64,000 bases of DNA from Microcoleus sp. CAWBG506 (lineage in GTDB: Bacteria; Cyanobacteriota; Cyanobacteriia; Cyanobacteriales; Microcoleaceae). The translations under genes and the position numbers were made by a program. Location of the stretch: the NCBI GenBank assembly GCA_020883125.1, contig JAHREW010000005.1, forward strand, positions 98,518 to 162,517. The letters are read 5' to 3'. The notes beneath the pieces are model-generated. The model was not told the origin of the DNA. It searched no databases and saw only the letters and a program-made list of their open reading frames with translations. This document shows, piece after piece, positions 7,006-16,481 of the stretch (position 1 is its first letter; the number at the start of each line of letters is the position of its first letter).

Positions 7006-9132
7006 TTAAGCGTTTAGCGGAAAATTTTTGTCAAAACTGATTAACGGATGCCAAAACACGGATATTCCCAGTTTCTTAACAGATTTCAATTGCTTGGCTA
7101 ATTCTAATGTTCTTGTTTCGTACAGCGTCCAAGGGCCGACAATCCAATTGCGATCGTTGTTAGCTTTAATCATTTCGATCGCATTTTCTAGGGAACTGGT
7201 GACTTGACCATCGGGAATCACAAGTATCGCTATTTTTCCCTCTTTTTCAACTTCGGCGATTGCTGCTGGGGCGTTAAAATTATTTTTAGATAAATCGTAA
7301 TAATTATTGATTCTAAAAGTGGTTCCTCCTAGGGCTTCAAATTGTTTTTTAAATTCTTCCCACAAAGAAGCGCTGAAGGGACTATTGGGATTGTAAAATA
7401 CTGCCACTTTTTTCTGATCGACTGAGATTAGTTGATTTACTAAACCTTCAGCTTCTATGCTAGTTGTCGGTGCCGTCCGAAAGAAAAATTTCCGGGGTTT
7501 GCGTGTCAGTTCTTCTGTTGTGCTTCCCGGAGAAATAGCGACAAGTTGATTGCGATCGTAAATATCTACTGTTTCCACAGTCATGTCGCTGGTGTAGTGT
7601 CCGATTACTGCTAAAATATCTGGCTGAGCGACTAGAGAATTTGCTCTTTTAACTGCGTAGGATTTGATATTGCCGTCATCGGCGATGATGACTCTGAGTC
7701 CTTTGCCTTTAAGAGGTTTTTTTTCGAGCAATTCTTGACCGGGAAAGTCTTTATTGCTATTATTGGGAGTGATGAGACTTAAATTAACTTCAGTTTGAGC
7801 CTGAGCAATGCCACGCAGCAGTTCTTCGGCTAAGTTAGCATTGATAATGCTGCCGTCCTGATTGCTGCGGACGGGAACGACAATTGCGATGGTGTAATAT
7901 TCTGCGTTGATTGATTTGAGCAGGGCATTGTTGATGTAAATTAAAGTTTCTGGATCTCTGCGGTCTTCTCGCCAGGACTGTTTGAGCAATTTTAAAGCTT
8001 CTAAATAATTCAAGCTAGCAAACTCATTAATTCCCCTTTGTTTTGACCAAATGGCGGAGGTTTGCACTAGAATTTTTTCGCCCGAACTTACACCATCTGC
8101 GGAGGTTGCAGGCAGGGTTTGTTGCTGCCCGAATCTGGGGATTAAAAGTACGATCGCCAATGCAACAGCCAGTCCCGCAAGTCCCAATAGCACCCAGCGA
8201 AAGTGCGATCGGACAAATTGGAACAGCAACCAGAGAAAGCGCCATGGAGGTGGTGGTGGTGGTGCTGGTGCTGGTAATTGGAGCGAATCTAAGGCTTCTA
8301 ACACCTCAGCAGCAGATTGGTAACGCTTAGGAAAGTGGAACCGGATCATTTGATTTAAGATATTTTTTAGACCCTCGCTAACTTGTAACATTCCTCGCTC
8401 TGATGTTGCATAATTCCAAATAAGTTCGCAAGTCTTAGGCTCTTTTGGCAGATTTGTGGGATACTCCCCAGTGAGAGCTTGAATAACGATGATTCCTAGG
8501 GCATAAATATCATTGTATGGTTGCGGAAAAGACCGCGTATCGTATTGTTCGGCCGGCATATAACCGTCGGTACCTATCGCCTTCGATGTCAATATTTTAC
8601 CTGTACTGTTAGATGTGAAATTCCTGATTTCTTTAACAGCTCCAAAATCAATCATCACAAGTTTACGATCTTGGGTGCGCCGAATTAAGTTAGAAGGTTT
8701 AATATCGCGGTGAATAATATTTGCTTTGTGAATAGAATTTAAAATTTCTAGAATTTCCCGTAAAAAGGCGATCGCCTGTGCTTCCTTCCACTGCTGGCCA
8801 GGAAATATTTCTTTACTGAGGAGAGTTCCCTGAATGTATTCTTGAACTAAGTAAAAATTGTCATTTTCCTCAAAGCGCTCGAACAATTTGGGAATGCGCG
8901 AGTCTAGGTCCAGAGTCTGCAAAGCATTAGCTTCCCTTTGAAATCGTCTTCTAGCTTGTTCTAATACTAGGGGATTTTCCGATTCAGGAAAAGGAATTTC
9001 TTTAATCACGCACGGGGGATTTCCAGGGTTTTCTAGATCCTGAGCCGTGTAGGTTCTAGCAAATCCTCCCTGTCCTAATTGAGCAATAATTCTGTAGCGT
9101 CCAGCCAGTATATCTCCGGGATTGAGACACAT
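7006..9132 (-). CDS. Transmembrane Ser/Thr protein kinase with extracellular ligand-binding domain (C-terminally truncated by TAA)
   Basis: 708 aa. Residues 10-285 are a Hanks-type kinase: GQGGFARTY P-loop, K44, HRDIKPSNL with D143, DFG at 162-164. A proline stretch (288-296) leads to one membrane segment (about 312-332). The outer part (about 410-708) matches the branched-chain amino acid-type periplasmic receptor family (for example ILAVIGHYTSDMTVE, LVAISPGST and VAVFYNPNSPFS). The architecture is that of a one-pass receptor kinase: ligand outside, phosphorylation inside; the ligand is unknown. The last about 100 residues of the binding domain are cut off by an in-frame TAA, with the rest at 6700-7005. 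The kinase domain is untouched, but ligand binding is probably lost if the stop is real. Confidence 0.85.
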   Translation of the reverse strand: MCLNPGDILAGRYRIIAQLGQGGFARTYTAQDLENPGNPPCVIKEIPFPESENPLVLEQARRRFQREANALQTLDLDSRIPKLFERFEENDNFYLVQEYIQGTLLSKEIFPGQQWKEAQAIAFLREILEILNSIHKANIIHRDIKPSNLIRRTQDRKLVMIDFGAVKEIRNFTSNSTGKILTSKAIGTDGYMPAEQYDTRSFPQPYNDIYALGIIVIQALTGEYPTNLPKEPKTCELIWNYATSERGMLQVSEGLKNILNQMIRFHFPKRYQSAAEVLEALDSLQLPAPAPPPPPPWRFLWLLFQFVRSHFRWVLLGLAGLAVALAIVLLIPRFGQQQTLPATSADGVSSGEKILVQTSAIWSKQRGINEFASLNYLEALKLLKQSWREDRRDPETLIYINNALLKSINAEYYTIAIVVPVRSNQDGSIINANLAEELLRGIAQAQTEVNLSLITPNNSNKDFPGQELLEKKPLKGKGLRVIIADDGNIKSYAVKRANSLVAQPDILAVIGHYTSDMTVETVDIYDRNQLVAISPGSTTEELTRKPRKFFFRTAPTTSIEAEGLVNQLISVDQKKVAVFYNPNSPFSASLWEEFKKQFEALGGTTFRINNYYDLSKNNFNAPAAIAEVEKEGKIAILVIPDGQVTSSLENAIEMIKANNDRNWIVGPWTLYETRTLELAKQLKSVKKLGISVFWHPLISFDKNFPLNA

Positions 9133-9680
9133 AAATTTTATATTATAGCAACTGCCAAGGCGATTAGGGCAGATTTTGTAGGGGCGGGTTCACCGATATC
9201 TTTCATCGGTATAGACAAATTCTATAAACCCGCCCCCACCCCACGACTTAACCACCCTGGCGGTTGCTATACCTGTCAGGGGTGCGATCGTCGCTGTTGA
9301 TTATCATACCAAATCTGAGCTCACTACGTTATTTATGTCACTAGACTGTGTTTTTAAACCCGGAACTCCCCCTATCCCCCCTTTTTTAAGGGGGGACAAG
9401 AACAATCAAAGTCCCCTTTGTTAAGGGGGATTTAGGGGGAGATTCAGGTTCGCTAGGTGATCTCTAAAAACAAATTCCCAGGTGTTCCCTGGGAATCATA
9501 ATTATTAAGAAAATTTAGTGCGGTTTTAATATATTTAATTAGCTCAAAAGCTTTCATAATCCGGCATCCCTAGTGGGAGTTTTGAGAGAGGACGCCGGGG
9601 CGGGCATTGTTTTCAGTGCACCGCACCCGATCGCATTTTCCAGTCTCCAGCCAAGGGTTACATTCATGTTGAAGTACCCG
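9133..9680. other. Intergenic region with MITE and G-rich inverted repeats
   Basis: Holds the MITE at 9144-9271, then at about 9368-9445 an inverted repeat of the CCCCCTTTTTTAAGGGGGG / CCCCTTTGTTAAGGGGG kind that recurs in many cyanobacterial genomes. No gene is supported. The 140 bases next to the stop of the hetZ-like gene show nothing clear. Confidence 0.5.
9144..9271. mobile_element. 128-bp MITE, copy 1
   Basis: Identical base for base to 24481-24608, as read by eye. Terminal inverted repeats are TAGCAACTGCCAAGG and the complement of TAGCAACCGCCAGGG (13 of 15 positions), inside flanking TA at both ends. The centre contains the AACCCGCCCC palindrome. No ORF is present. The identity points to recent movement or gene conversion. 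Confidence 0.75.
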
Positions 9681-10919
9681 TTAGGCTTGGGTGCTGTTGC
9701 GAGTCTGGCTGGCGAGTTCCAACAGTTGCGCCCAACGTTTTTGCACTTGTTTGGGAGTACATTTGATGGCAGTGGCAATGTCCTTGTCACTTGCTTGATT
9801 CCGCTTCATTGCTAACAGTTGTTGCTGTTCGGAGGAAAGTTGAGCGCGAAATGTTTCCCACTTGTCCGAAGTCATTCCCAATTTTTGATCGACATCAGCA
9901 CCGAGCCATTCGTGCACTAATTTCCAGTTTTGAGTGCGGGCAAATTTTTCGACGTGGTACTTGAAACGTTGTTGCAAGTAGTCCCGTTGACGGGAAGACA
10001 AACCAAGAACGCGATCGATTTCAGAAGCAGAAAGGTCTTGCAATTTCAAATTGAGGTAGCTAACACATTCTGGCTGATTTTGCGATTCCAGATAAGCAAT
10101 CAATTCCGATACTACTCGATCGCGCAGGACAGCATCAGCCGGATCGACAGTTTCAGACACCATTTGTTCGCGCACTTGTTGCAGCGCCGGAGAGCGGCTG
10201 TACATTTCTGCATCTTCTCCCTTGCCAGATTCTACAGCCATTTCAATGTCGATCGCAGTTTCAGGAGGTTGACCCTTGGCAAAACCTTGAGCGCGGAGGA
10301 CAATCAGGCGTTGGCGGTTGCGGCCTGGTAAGCCAATTTGGCGTTTGGCGTAGTGTTCGGTGAAAGCCATGTACTCAGCCAATTCTAGCTGTGTGCGGGG
10401 CTGGTAGCTCAGATCGAGTTGGTGTTCCCGGCGGAAAGCCCGTAAAGATTCAATGTAAAAGCCTTGCAAAAAGTCTTCAATCATGTTGTAGCGAGCTTGG
10501 TAGTTCAAGTTCGATCTAAAGGAAGCAACATGGCGGTAAATCATCGATGCGAGGTGAGAGTGAAGTTCAACACGGCCTTGCTTGGAACCGAGGCGATAGA
10601 ATTCCAGGGTTTTTTGCAAGCGGTGTTCGGCTAAGGTGATTTGCCAAGCTTGGACTTCGCCGGAAATTTGGATGCGATCGCTTTTTTGGCAAATCCGTTC
10701 GACTTCCTTCGCAATCCGCATCGCCACCGATTGAGCGCTACGGCTTGCTGTTTTCATCTCTGCTTGCAACGCTTTGAGGGCGAAGTCAGCCAAAGCTAGG
10801 GTATCGACGCTGGGAAGGTTATTGATTTCGAGGGTTTGTTCGCAGGGGGCAGTTTGAAGGGAGTTGATGGTAGAAGCGGTGTTGCAGTTAACGGAGTTGG
10901 TGGCAGTTGTGACAGTCAT
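9681..10919 (-). CDS. hetZ: HetZ-like regulator of cell differentiation
   Basis: 412 aa from ATG 10919; an upstream extension to 11228 is open but has no family resemblance. The segments TLEINNLPSVDTLALA, SAQSVAMRIAKEVERICQKS, YRLGSKQGRVELHSHL and QARYNMIEDFLQGFYIESLR correspond, from memory, to HetZ, which in Anabaena is about 400 aa and is needed early in heterocyst formation as a DNA-binding partner of HetR circuits. HetZ homologues also occur in filamentous cyanobacteria that make no heterocysts, so a role in filament or cell-type control is inferred. The C-terminal 60 residues (DKDIATAIKCTPKQVQKRWA) look like a helix-turn-helix. No patU gene follows. Confidence 0.65.
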   Translation of the reverse strand: MTVTTATNSVNCNTASTINSLQTAPCEQTLEINNLPSVDTLALADFALKALQAEMKTASRSAQSVAMRIAKEVERICQKSDRIQISGEVQAWQITLAEHRLQKTLEFYRLGSKQGRVELHSHLASMIYRHVASFRSNLNYQARYNMIEDFLQGFYIESLRAFRREHQLDLSYQPRTQLELAEYMAFTEHYAKRQIGLPGRNRQRLIVLRAQGFAKGQPPETAIDIEMAVESGKGEDAEMYSRSPALQQVREQMVSETVDPADAVLRDRVVSELIAYLESQNQPECVSYLNLKLQDLSASEIDRVLGLSSRQRDYLQQRFKYHVEKFARTQNWKLVHEWLGADVDQKLGMTSDKWETFRAQLSSEQQQLLAMKRNQASDKDIATAIKCTPKQVQKRWAQLLELASQTRNSTQA

Positions 10920-11584
10920 GGTATTTATCAGGTGGTAGGGCACCGCAGCGACAGTGCGAGGACTTTTGTTAGAGAGTGAGTGATGCAGTTGCAGGCGGTT
11001 TGGCTTGCTGTGCGGATTCAACTCTCTATACATTGAATGTACGGGAAGTACAAATAGTGCAGTGACTTGGGTGTTCCACTCTCTCATGCAACTCTTTTTG
11101 GCTGCTGAATCTGATTTTAAGCTTTGGCTGTAGAGGATTGGTGATTTTGTGCTTAAACCTATACTGTACAAACATTGTGAGCTATTGCGAAGGTCGGGCG
11201 ATCGCACTTGCGAGTGAGGGTATAGCAAGGCCGTTCAGTGGACAATTTACTAACTGGCCTTGAGACGGGATTTTGGGGGTGGAAGATTCTGGAATTGGTA
11301 GTCAGCAGAATGTAGGGAACTGCAATGTATTCTCTACCTACGACAGAGCAGTTTGAAAACCCGGTTAATTTGAAAATTGGTCTGACAGAAGGCTGGTTGA
11401 TTGACAGAAGCCAGATTTCTGGGTACAAAGGCTGGCTACAAAGGAATGTATGCGATCGAGGTTGGTTTGATGGGGGCGGGTGAGTCCTTCCAGAAGTTTA
11501 AACCCCTAAATTGAGAACAGCGACGCTGAGTCTATCGAATAAAATATTAAAGGTGATAAATTCTCACAAGTTGAAATATGCAAT
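10920..11584. other. Intergenic region upstream of the hetZ-like gene
   Basis: 665 bases between the stop of the nuclease-helicase and the hetZ-like start. Open frames here (for example 11159-11428, minus strand) show no family resemblance and are treated as non-coding. The region probably carries the hetZ promoter and a long leader. I see the repeated half-site-like sequence AACTCTCT or its complement AGAGAGTG at about 10971, 11021 and 11079, but no confident -10/-35 pair. Confidence 0.4.
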
Positions 11585-14500
11585 TTAAATGCCGGACAGC
11601 TTTTCGAGAATATCGGGTGGTGGCTCAAAAAATTGTACCTGATGCCCATCCACAGTCTCAGTACCGATGAGCTGCGAACACACAGCTCGCAAGGACTTCC
11701 AAAGCATTGTCTCCTCGTAATGTTCCAATTCGGCTGGAATGTGATCTAGCAGCGTCTTAGAGCAGACCACAATCAGTTGTTTCTGAGCCCTAGAAAAAGC
11801 CACATTAGATCGATTCAGGTCTAAGATAAATTCCACATTTTTACTAATTGCTGAGGGGTCGCTGGCTGTTGCCGACACAATTATATAAGGTCGCTCGTCA
11901 CCTTGTAAGCTTTCAACAGTATCAATTACATCGATGAGGTCGCCAGAGTCCTTCAAATAACTTTTAAGCAGTGTGCGCTGAGCTCGGTGTGGAGTGACAA
12001 TAGCCACAGAGTTGTTTTCTATTGCTCTTCTATTTTTTGCAGCAGCAATAATTTTCTCAATAATCCGCACCTCAAGCATATTGCTGCGTTTTGACAGCCG
12101 CTCAGAATGAATAACCAGACGTAGACCTCTTAACTCCTCATGTAAAAGACTCTTTGAATCGGGCAATTTTCCTTTTAATTCAATATTATCCAGTCTGTAA
12201 ATACGAGAAATTAAGTCACAAATCAGCGGGGGCAAACGGAAAGTAAAACTCAACGCAGAGCTCAGAATAGCTGAATCAGTAACTCCTGTAATTTTAATAT
12301 TTTTAACTGCCTCAAAGGCACTCACATAAGGTTTGTAAAGTTGAATGGGTGGACGGTCTTCCTGCTCCCAATTATGAGCAACAATTGGTGATAGCTGCCG
12401 ATGATCTCCGGCAAGCATGATTTCCCCGTCAATTTTTACTAATGTAGCTAGTGACAGAAAGTGCGGAAACACCATCATGCTTGCTTCATCAACGATTAGT
12501 ATAGGTACTTGGATACCTTTAATTTCCAGCGATAATTTCAAAAGAGCATTCGTTGTGCCACCGATGACCAAGACAGCTTTTGAACGCATTTTCTTCAACG
12601 GGGCTGCACAAGACTTAGAGGAAAAACATTCAACATTTTTTTGGCTAAAAGACTCATCCTCTTTAGGATCAACTCGGCTAAGTTTTATTGGCGGTACTGT
12701 TAATCCTAATTGCTCTGCCTGTTGCTGAAGGATTGGCAAGAGGCTATGGAGGCGGGAAAGCAAGTTGTTTACAGCCGTATGGGTAGGTGCTGCGATGAGA
12801 ACGATATCTCCGATCGAACAACGCGCCAAAATTCTTAAAAAAGTAGCGATCGCAGTTGTCTGTGTCTTGCCAGTTCCTGGAGGCCCCTGCAAAAGTTGAA
12901 TTCTAGCGGTTAATCCACTGACAGCAGCATATATTTGATCGGCATCTAACTTCTGCTCGTTAAGTAATTCTAGAAACCTTAGCAAATTCTGGTATTGTTC
13001 TAACTCGTCTGCGGCTGGAGACTGTTGTGGAGGAATCTGAGGACGCTCAGGATCGAACCAGTGACATACATGATTTCCCAAACCACTTATTAGTCTGTCG
13101 TCAACCTTTCCGGCTACAAAATCAGAAGGACTTTCATCTAAAGTAGCATAGGAAAAAATGTCTTCGTCTTGCTTATAAAACCGACCTGGGAGTTGATATC
13201 GGTCTGGTTTATTTGTTTGTCTTACTAAAAGCTCAATCTGTCTAGTCTCCCAGTCAATACGATCCACAAAACACGTAGTTCCACCCCGTAGAATTTGACC
13301 GAATGTTTGACCGCGATGCGGATCGCTAAAACAGGGGCTAAGCCTTACACAGTTGCCTTTTTCGATCGTGCAGTTAGTCTCCAAAACTTCATAGTTAATA
13401 CCGTACCCATCAAGGTTGATAGTGGCTGAGAGCCTATTGTTGCCATGCGAAACAACATCACTAATAGGAATAGTGCGCCCTAGAGGGACGCGATAGACAG
13501 GCGGGACTAGGTGAGTAGCAATCCAGTTTGTCACTTTAACGTGCTGATCCAGTCGGAGATAGTCAATCCCCGCCTGAGCGGCATTATCTACCCCAAGCGT
13601 GAATTCCAGTAACTCAGCGATGACAAGAGATGGTTTTACTATTTCTGGGTTCTTAGAACGAATACTTTCTTCAACCCACCGCAGCGCGTGTACGCGGGCG
13701 CGAAAATAATGGTTGAGATAGTTAGGTTTCTGGGCGCTGTTGTAGCGTTCAATTGCCTTAGCAACTGCTGGCGATAGATTTGGGTCTTTTGGATCTGGCA
13801 ATTTTCGCCAGTAAGCGCGCCAGTAGGGTGCTGTTAACGAATCATAAAAGCGACTGCGGATTTCAAACTTGTGCCTGCTGACTTGCTCAGAATCTCGATC
13901 GGCCCACTGCCCCTGAGCATCTAAATCCAAATCAGTCTTAAAATCGAAAATATCCTGTGTAAAAGCTTGCTCTAGATCGACCTCGGCACCAGACACCCGC
14001 CGCCGCCAGTGATAACGCCTCCCAAACCACGACAGAGAACTAACTACAGCTAAGCCTCTCCCTGTCCATCCCAAGGCAAAACGCCGATCGACTTCATCGT
14101 GCAAGCAAGAGTAGATGAGTTGCTCTAAACTTTCACGGCATCCTAGAAGTTCTCGGAGGTTGCCGAGCAATTGCGAACTGACGCGGGAGCATCCTTCGAG
14201 CAACTGAGTCATCTCCGATCGAGACCAGACATAAAAGTGAATGGGAGCGGTTTCTGCCTCGGCTACTTCATCAATAACCTCAACCAGCTTCATTAGAAAC
14301 CCTTGAATTAGCTGTTTCTCAGCCCCTGTGTCTTCTCTGTATTCCCCCGTCCACGGGGAGGTTTGAAACTCAATAACTTCTTTACCTGTGAGGGAACGAT
14401 CTTCATAGACTGGGCGATTATTTGTATCGCGCTCTACGTCCCACCGTTCCTTGACTGTGGGGTCTGGCTGCCAGTCTCCATTTACCTGCGTGAAGCTTGT

Positions 14501-15685
14501 ATGTAATTGTCCCTCGCTCTTGGTCACATGAGCTGCAAGCGCTCCAATCCTGTTTTCTACATAGTCATAATCCACAGAAAGGTAAACGCGAATCAGCCGC
14601 TCACCATTAATTATGTGTTCTGGAAGTTGACCTTTACCTGCATAAGGTAGTGACTCTACTTCATAAGAATCTGGGTTAATATTCCCACCCGGAAGTGTAC
14701 GCCTGCGAGTTTTTGCTTTCAACTGGAGAAGTTCTAGGTTATCGCTAAAGCTTGGATCGTGCCGCACTTGAACCGCCTGCTGTCCGTCTAAGTCAAGTTC
14801 AGCCAAGTCATCGATTTTATCAATCCCGGCCGCTCGCAAGACTCGTACTGCTGATGGATCTAAGCCTATTAGTTCAAGACGACGCAATCTGGCACTTTCT
14901 GATAAGCAGTGAATATTGAAAACACAGCCATCACACTTCGGATCGATTTGATAGTCCAAATCAGCTAAATCAGCCTGAACTACGCGGTTTAGCGCACCCT
15001 CAGATGCCAACAAACGACTAATGTCAGCTTCTTCAGTATCTAACTTAAACGGTTGTACATCGAGAATGATCTGACTTTTATTTGTACTCTCATCAATCCT
15101 AGCAACCACGCACTCGATATCTTCTGGTCTGAGTTCTACGCCGCAAATCGCCACTGGACTCACCTGAATAAGCTGCCGTACTAGCATCCGGTATAGAGCA
15201 ACCTGCACGCGGTGGTAGGTACGGTCTCGACGACTCGCTTTGCATTCAACAATTCGCAGCTTTGGTCGATCGGCTTCCCACAGAATTAGTACAAAGTCAA
15301 TTTGGCCTTTTATCTGGAAAGCTCCCTCGTCTGCTTCAAGAGAAATTTCGCGTCCATATGCTCTTTGTCCTGAACTTATACCTTGCAATTGTGCGACAAA
15401 GGTAGTCCAAGGTGTCTTCTTTTCGTCAGCAGACTTTTGGCTGTAAAAAGTGAGGTCAATGAGACCATTTTTTTGGAGAGAAGTTTCCCATTCGTTCTCC
15501 CTCAATCGCCCCGCCTCTTGGAGAACTGGATCTAAGGAGTTGAAGAGGCGTTCTGCAAACGGAAGCTCTCGGCCAAGCTTTCGGTTATTATGCTCTAGCT
15601 TAAAGCGGCGGTCGCAAGATTGATAATGGATGTACTCGCCGATTTCGGTAACTCGAACAGATGGTTTAGTTACTGGGGTTAACAT
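11585..15685 (-). CDS. Dna2-like fusion of RecB/Cas4-type nuclease and SF1 helicase
   Basis: About 1366 aa from ATG 15685 (an ATG at 15736 would add 17 residues). The N-terminal part is a PD-(D/E)XK nuclease: QIDFV and IVECKAS (about residue 147) supply the D and E-x-K. One early cysteine (SCDRRF) and CDGCVFNIHC (about residue 250) make the four-cysteine iron-sulfur pattern of Cas4, AddB and Dna2. A helix-hairpin-helix-like segment follows, then a long middle region of unknown fold, then an SF1B helicase: Walker A GPPGTGKT (about 930), DEAS Walker B (about 1065), TPHRAQR, VESLQGDE and NVAFSRAQKQ near the end. It probably processes DNA ends or flaps. It stands alone and is not in an obvious defence island. 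Confidence 0.8.
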   Translation of the reverse strand: MLTPVTKPSVRVTEIGEYIHYQSCDRRFKLEHNNRKLGRELPFAERLFNSLDPVLQEAGRLRENEWETSLQKNGLIDLTFYSQKSADEKKTPWTTFVAQLQGISSGQRAYGREISLEADEGAFQIKGQIDFVLILWEADRPKLRIVECKASRRDRTYHRVQVALYRMLVRQLIQVSPVAICGVELRPEDIECVVARIDESTNKSQIILDVQPFKLDTEEADISRLLASEGALNRVVQADLADLDYQIDPKCDGCVFNIHCLSESARLRRLELIGLDPSAVRVLRAAGIDKIDDLAELDLDGQQAVQVRHDPSFSDNLELLQLKAKTRRRTLPGGNINPDSYEVESLPYAGKGQLPEHIINGERLIRVYLSVDYDYVENRIGALAAHVTKSEGQLHTSFTQVNGDWQPDPTVKERWDVERDTNNRPVYEDRSLTGKEVIEFQTSPWTGEYREDTGAEKQLIQGFLMKLVEVIDEVAEAETAPIHFYVWSRSEMTQLLEGCSRVSSQLLGNLRELLGCRESLEQLIYSCLHDEVDRRFALGWTGRGLAVVSSLSWFGRRYHWRRRVSGAEVDLEQAFTQDIFDFKTDLDLDAQGQWADRDSEQVSRHKFEIRSRFYDSLTAPYWRAYWRKLPDPKDPNLSPAVAKAIERYNSAQKPNYLNHYFRARVHALRWVEESIRSKNPEIVKPSLVIAELLEFTLGVDNAAQAGIDYLRLDQHVKVTNWIATHLVPPVYRVPLGRTIPISDVVSHGNNRLSATINLDGYGINYEVLETNCTIEKGNCVRLSPCFSDPHRGQTFGQILRGGTTCFVDRIDWETRQIELLVRQTNKPDRYQLPGRFYKQDEDIFSYATLDESPSDFVAGKVDDRLISGLGNHVCHWFDPERPQIPPQQSPAADELEQYQNLLRFLELLNEQKLDADQIYAAVSGLTARIQLLQGPPGTGKTQTTAIATFLRILARCSIGDIVLIAAPTHTAVNNLLSRLHSLLPILQQQAEQLGLTVPPIKLSRVDPKEDESFSQKNVECFSSKSCAAPLKKMRSKAVLVIGGTTNALLKLSLEIKGIQVPILIVDEASMMVFPHFLSLATLVKIDGEIMLAGDHRQLSPIVAHNWEQEDRPPIQLYKPYVSAFEAVKNIKITGVTDSAILSSALSFTFRLPPLICDLISRIYRLDNIELKGKLPDSKSLLHEELRGLRLVIHSERLSKRSNMLEVRIIEKIIAAAKNRRAIENNSVAIVTPHRAQRTLLKSYLKDSGDLIDVIDTVESLQGDERPYIIVSATASDPSAISKNVEFILDLNRSNVAFSRAQKQLIVVCSKTLLDHIPAELEHYEETMLWKSLRAVCSQLIGTETVDGHQVQFFEPPPDILEKLSGI

Positions 15686-15847
15686 AAATGTAAGAATAAA
15701 ATATTTCAATGAGTCAGACTTGCATAAAGGGTGCAAATCGACTAAATTTTAGTAATCATCTCACAATTAAGTCAGGGGTTACATGACAATAATCACCTTT
15801 AATTGTGACCATACTCACTGCAACTATTTTGATTATAAATTTATAAT

Positions 15848-16303
15848 TTACCCTGCTTCTCTCTCTAACACCAAAGTCACCGGCCCATCATTATCTATAG
15901 AGACTTGCATCTGAGCTCCAAACACGCCTGTTTCGACTTTTAAACCGCTGGCGCGCAACTTTTCGACAAATTTGTGATACAGAATGGAGGCGGCTTCTGG
16001 GGGCGCAGAGCGATCGAATGAGGGTCGCCGACCTTTGCGGCAGTCGCCATAAAGCGTAAATTGACTGACAACAAGCAACTCGCCACCGATGTCTTGTACG
16101 GATTTCTCCCAGCGGCCAGTGTCAGTGGCTGGATCGGGAAATAAACGCAATTCTAGGCATTTGCGAGCCATCCAATCTAGTTCTGCTTCGGTGTCGGTGT
16201 CTGCGATACCTACAAGCAGATTCAGTCCGCGGCCAATTTTGCCAATTATTCGATCGTTAACTTCGACTTGAGACGATTTGACTCGCTGGATTATGATTCG
16301 CAT
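15848..16303 (-). CDS. dtd: D-aminoacyl-tRNA deacylase (D-Tyr-tRNA deacylase)
   Basis: 151 aa, the normal length for Dtd. It starts [15 protein letters not shown] and has the signature SQFTLYGD plus GRRPSF and the C-terminal DNDGPVT (the Gly-Pro motif that enforces D-chirality). It removes D-amino acids wrongly charged on tRNA in the cytoplasm. It lies upstream of the nuclease-helicase, separated by 160 bases of AT-rich DNA, and is probably transcribed on its own. Confidence 0.95.
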   Translation of the reverse strand: MRIIIQRVKSSQVEVNDRIIGKIGRGLNLLVGIADTDTEAELDWMARKCLELRLFPDPATDTGRWEKSVQDIGGELLVVSQFTLYGDCRKGRRPSFDRSAPPEAASILYHKFVEKLRASGLKVETGVFGAQMQVSIDNDGPVTLVLEREAG

Positions 16304-16329
16304 TCAGAATCGGTAATTGGTAATCGATA

Positions 16330-16462
16330 GAGGACTTATTTGTTTACTCGTTACCAAGCTAGAGCCTGGTAACGCATATCCACAGGCTCTACCTCCTATT
16401 TTCATGAATAAAAGCGAGATAGAGCCTCTAGACATTTCCAGGCTCTAGCCTGGAAGTTTTAC
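16330..16462. repeat. CTAGAGCCTGG palindromic repeat
   Basis: Several copies of AGAGCCTGG/CCAGGCTCT in opposite orientations with GAGGCTCTGCCTC-type core variants. The same family appears at 45230-45335 and 59590-59705. It is non-coding and lies between dtd and the COG0523 GTPase. Confidence 0.55.
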
Positions 16463-16481
16463 TGTGTAATTCCTGTTGTGT

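Noticed and set aside
11159-11428. 89-codon frame upstream of the hetZ-like gene
   Set aside because: Composition is unlike a protein-coding region, with no start signal or homologue I know.
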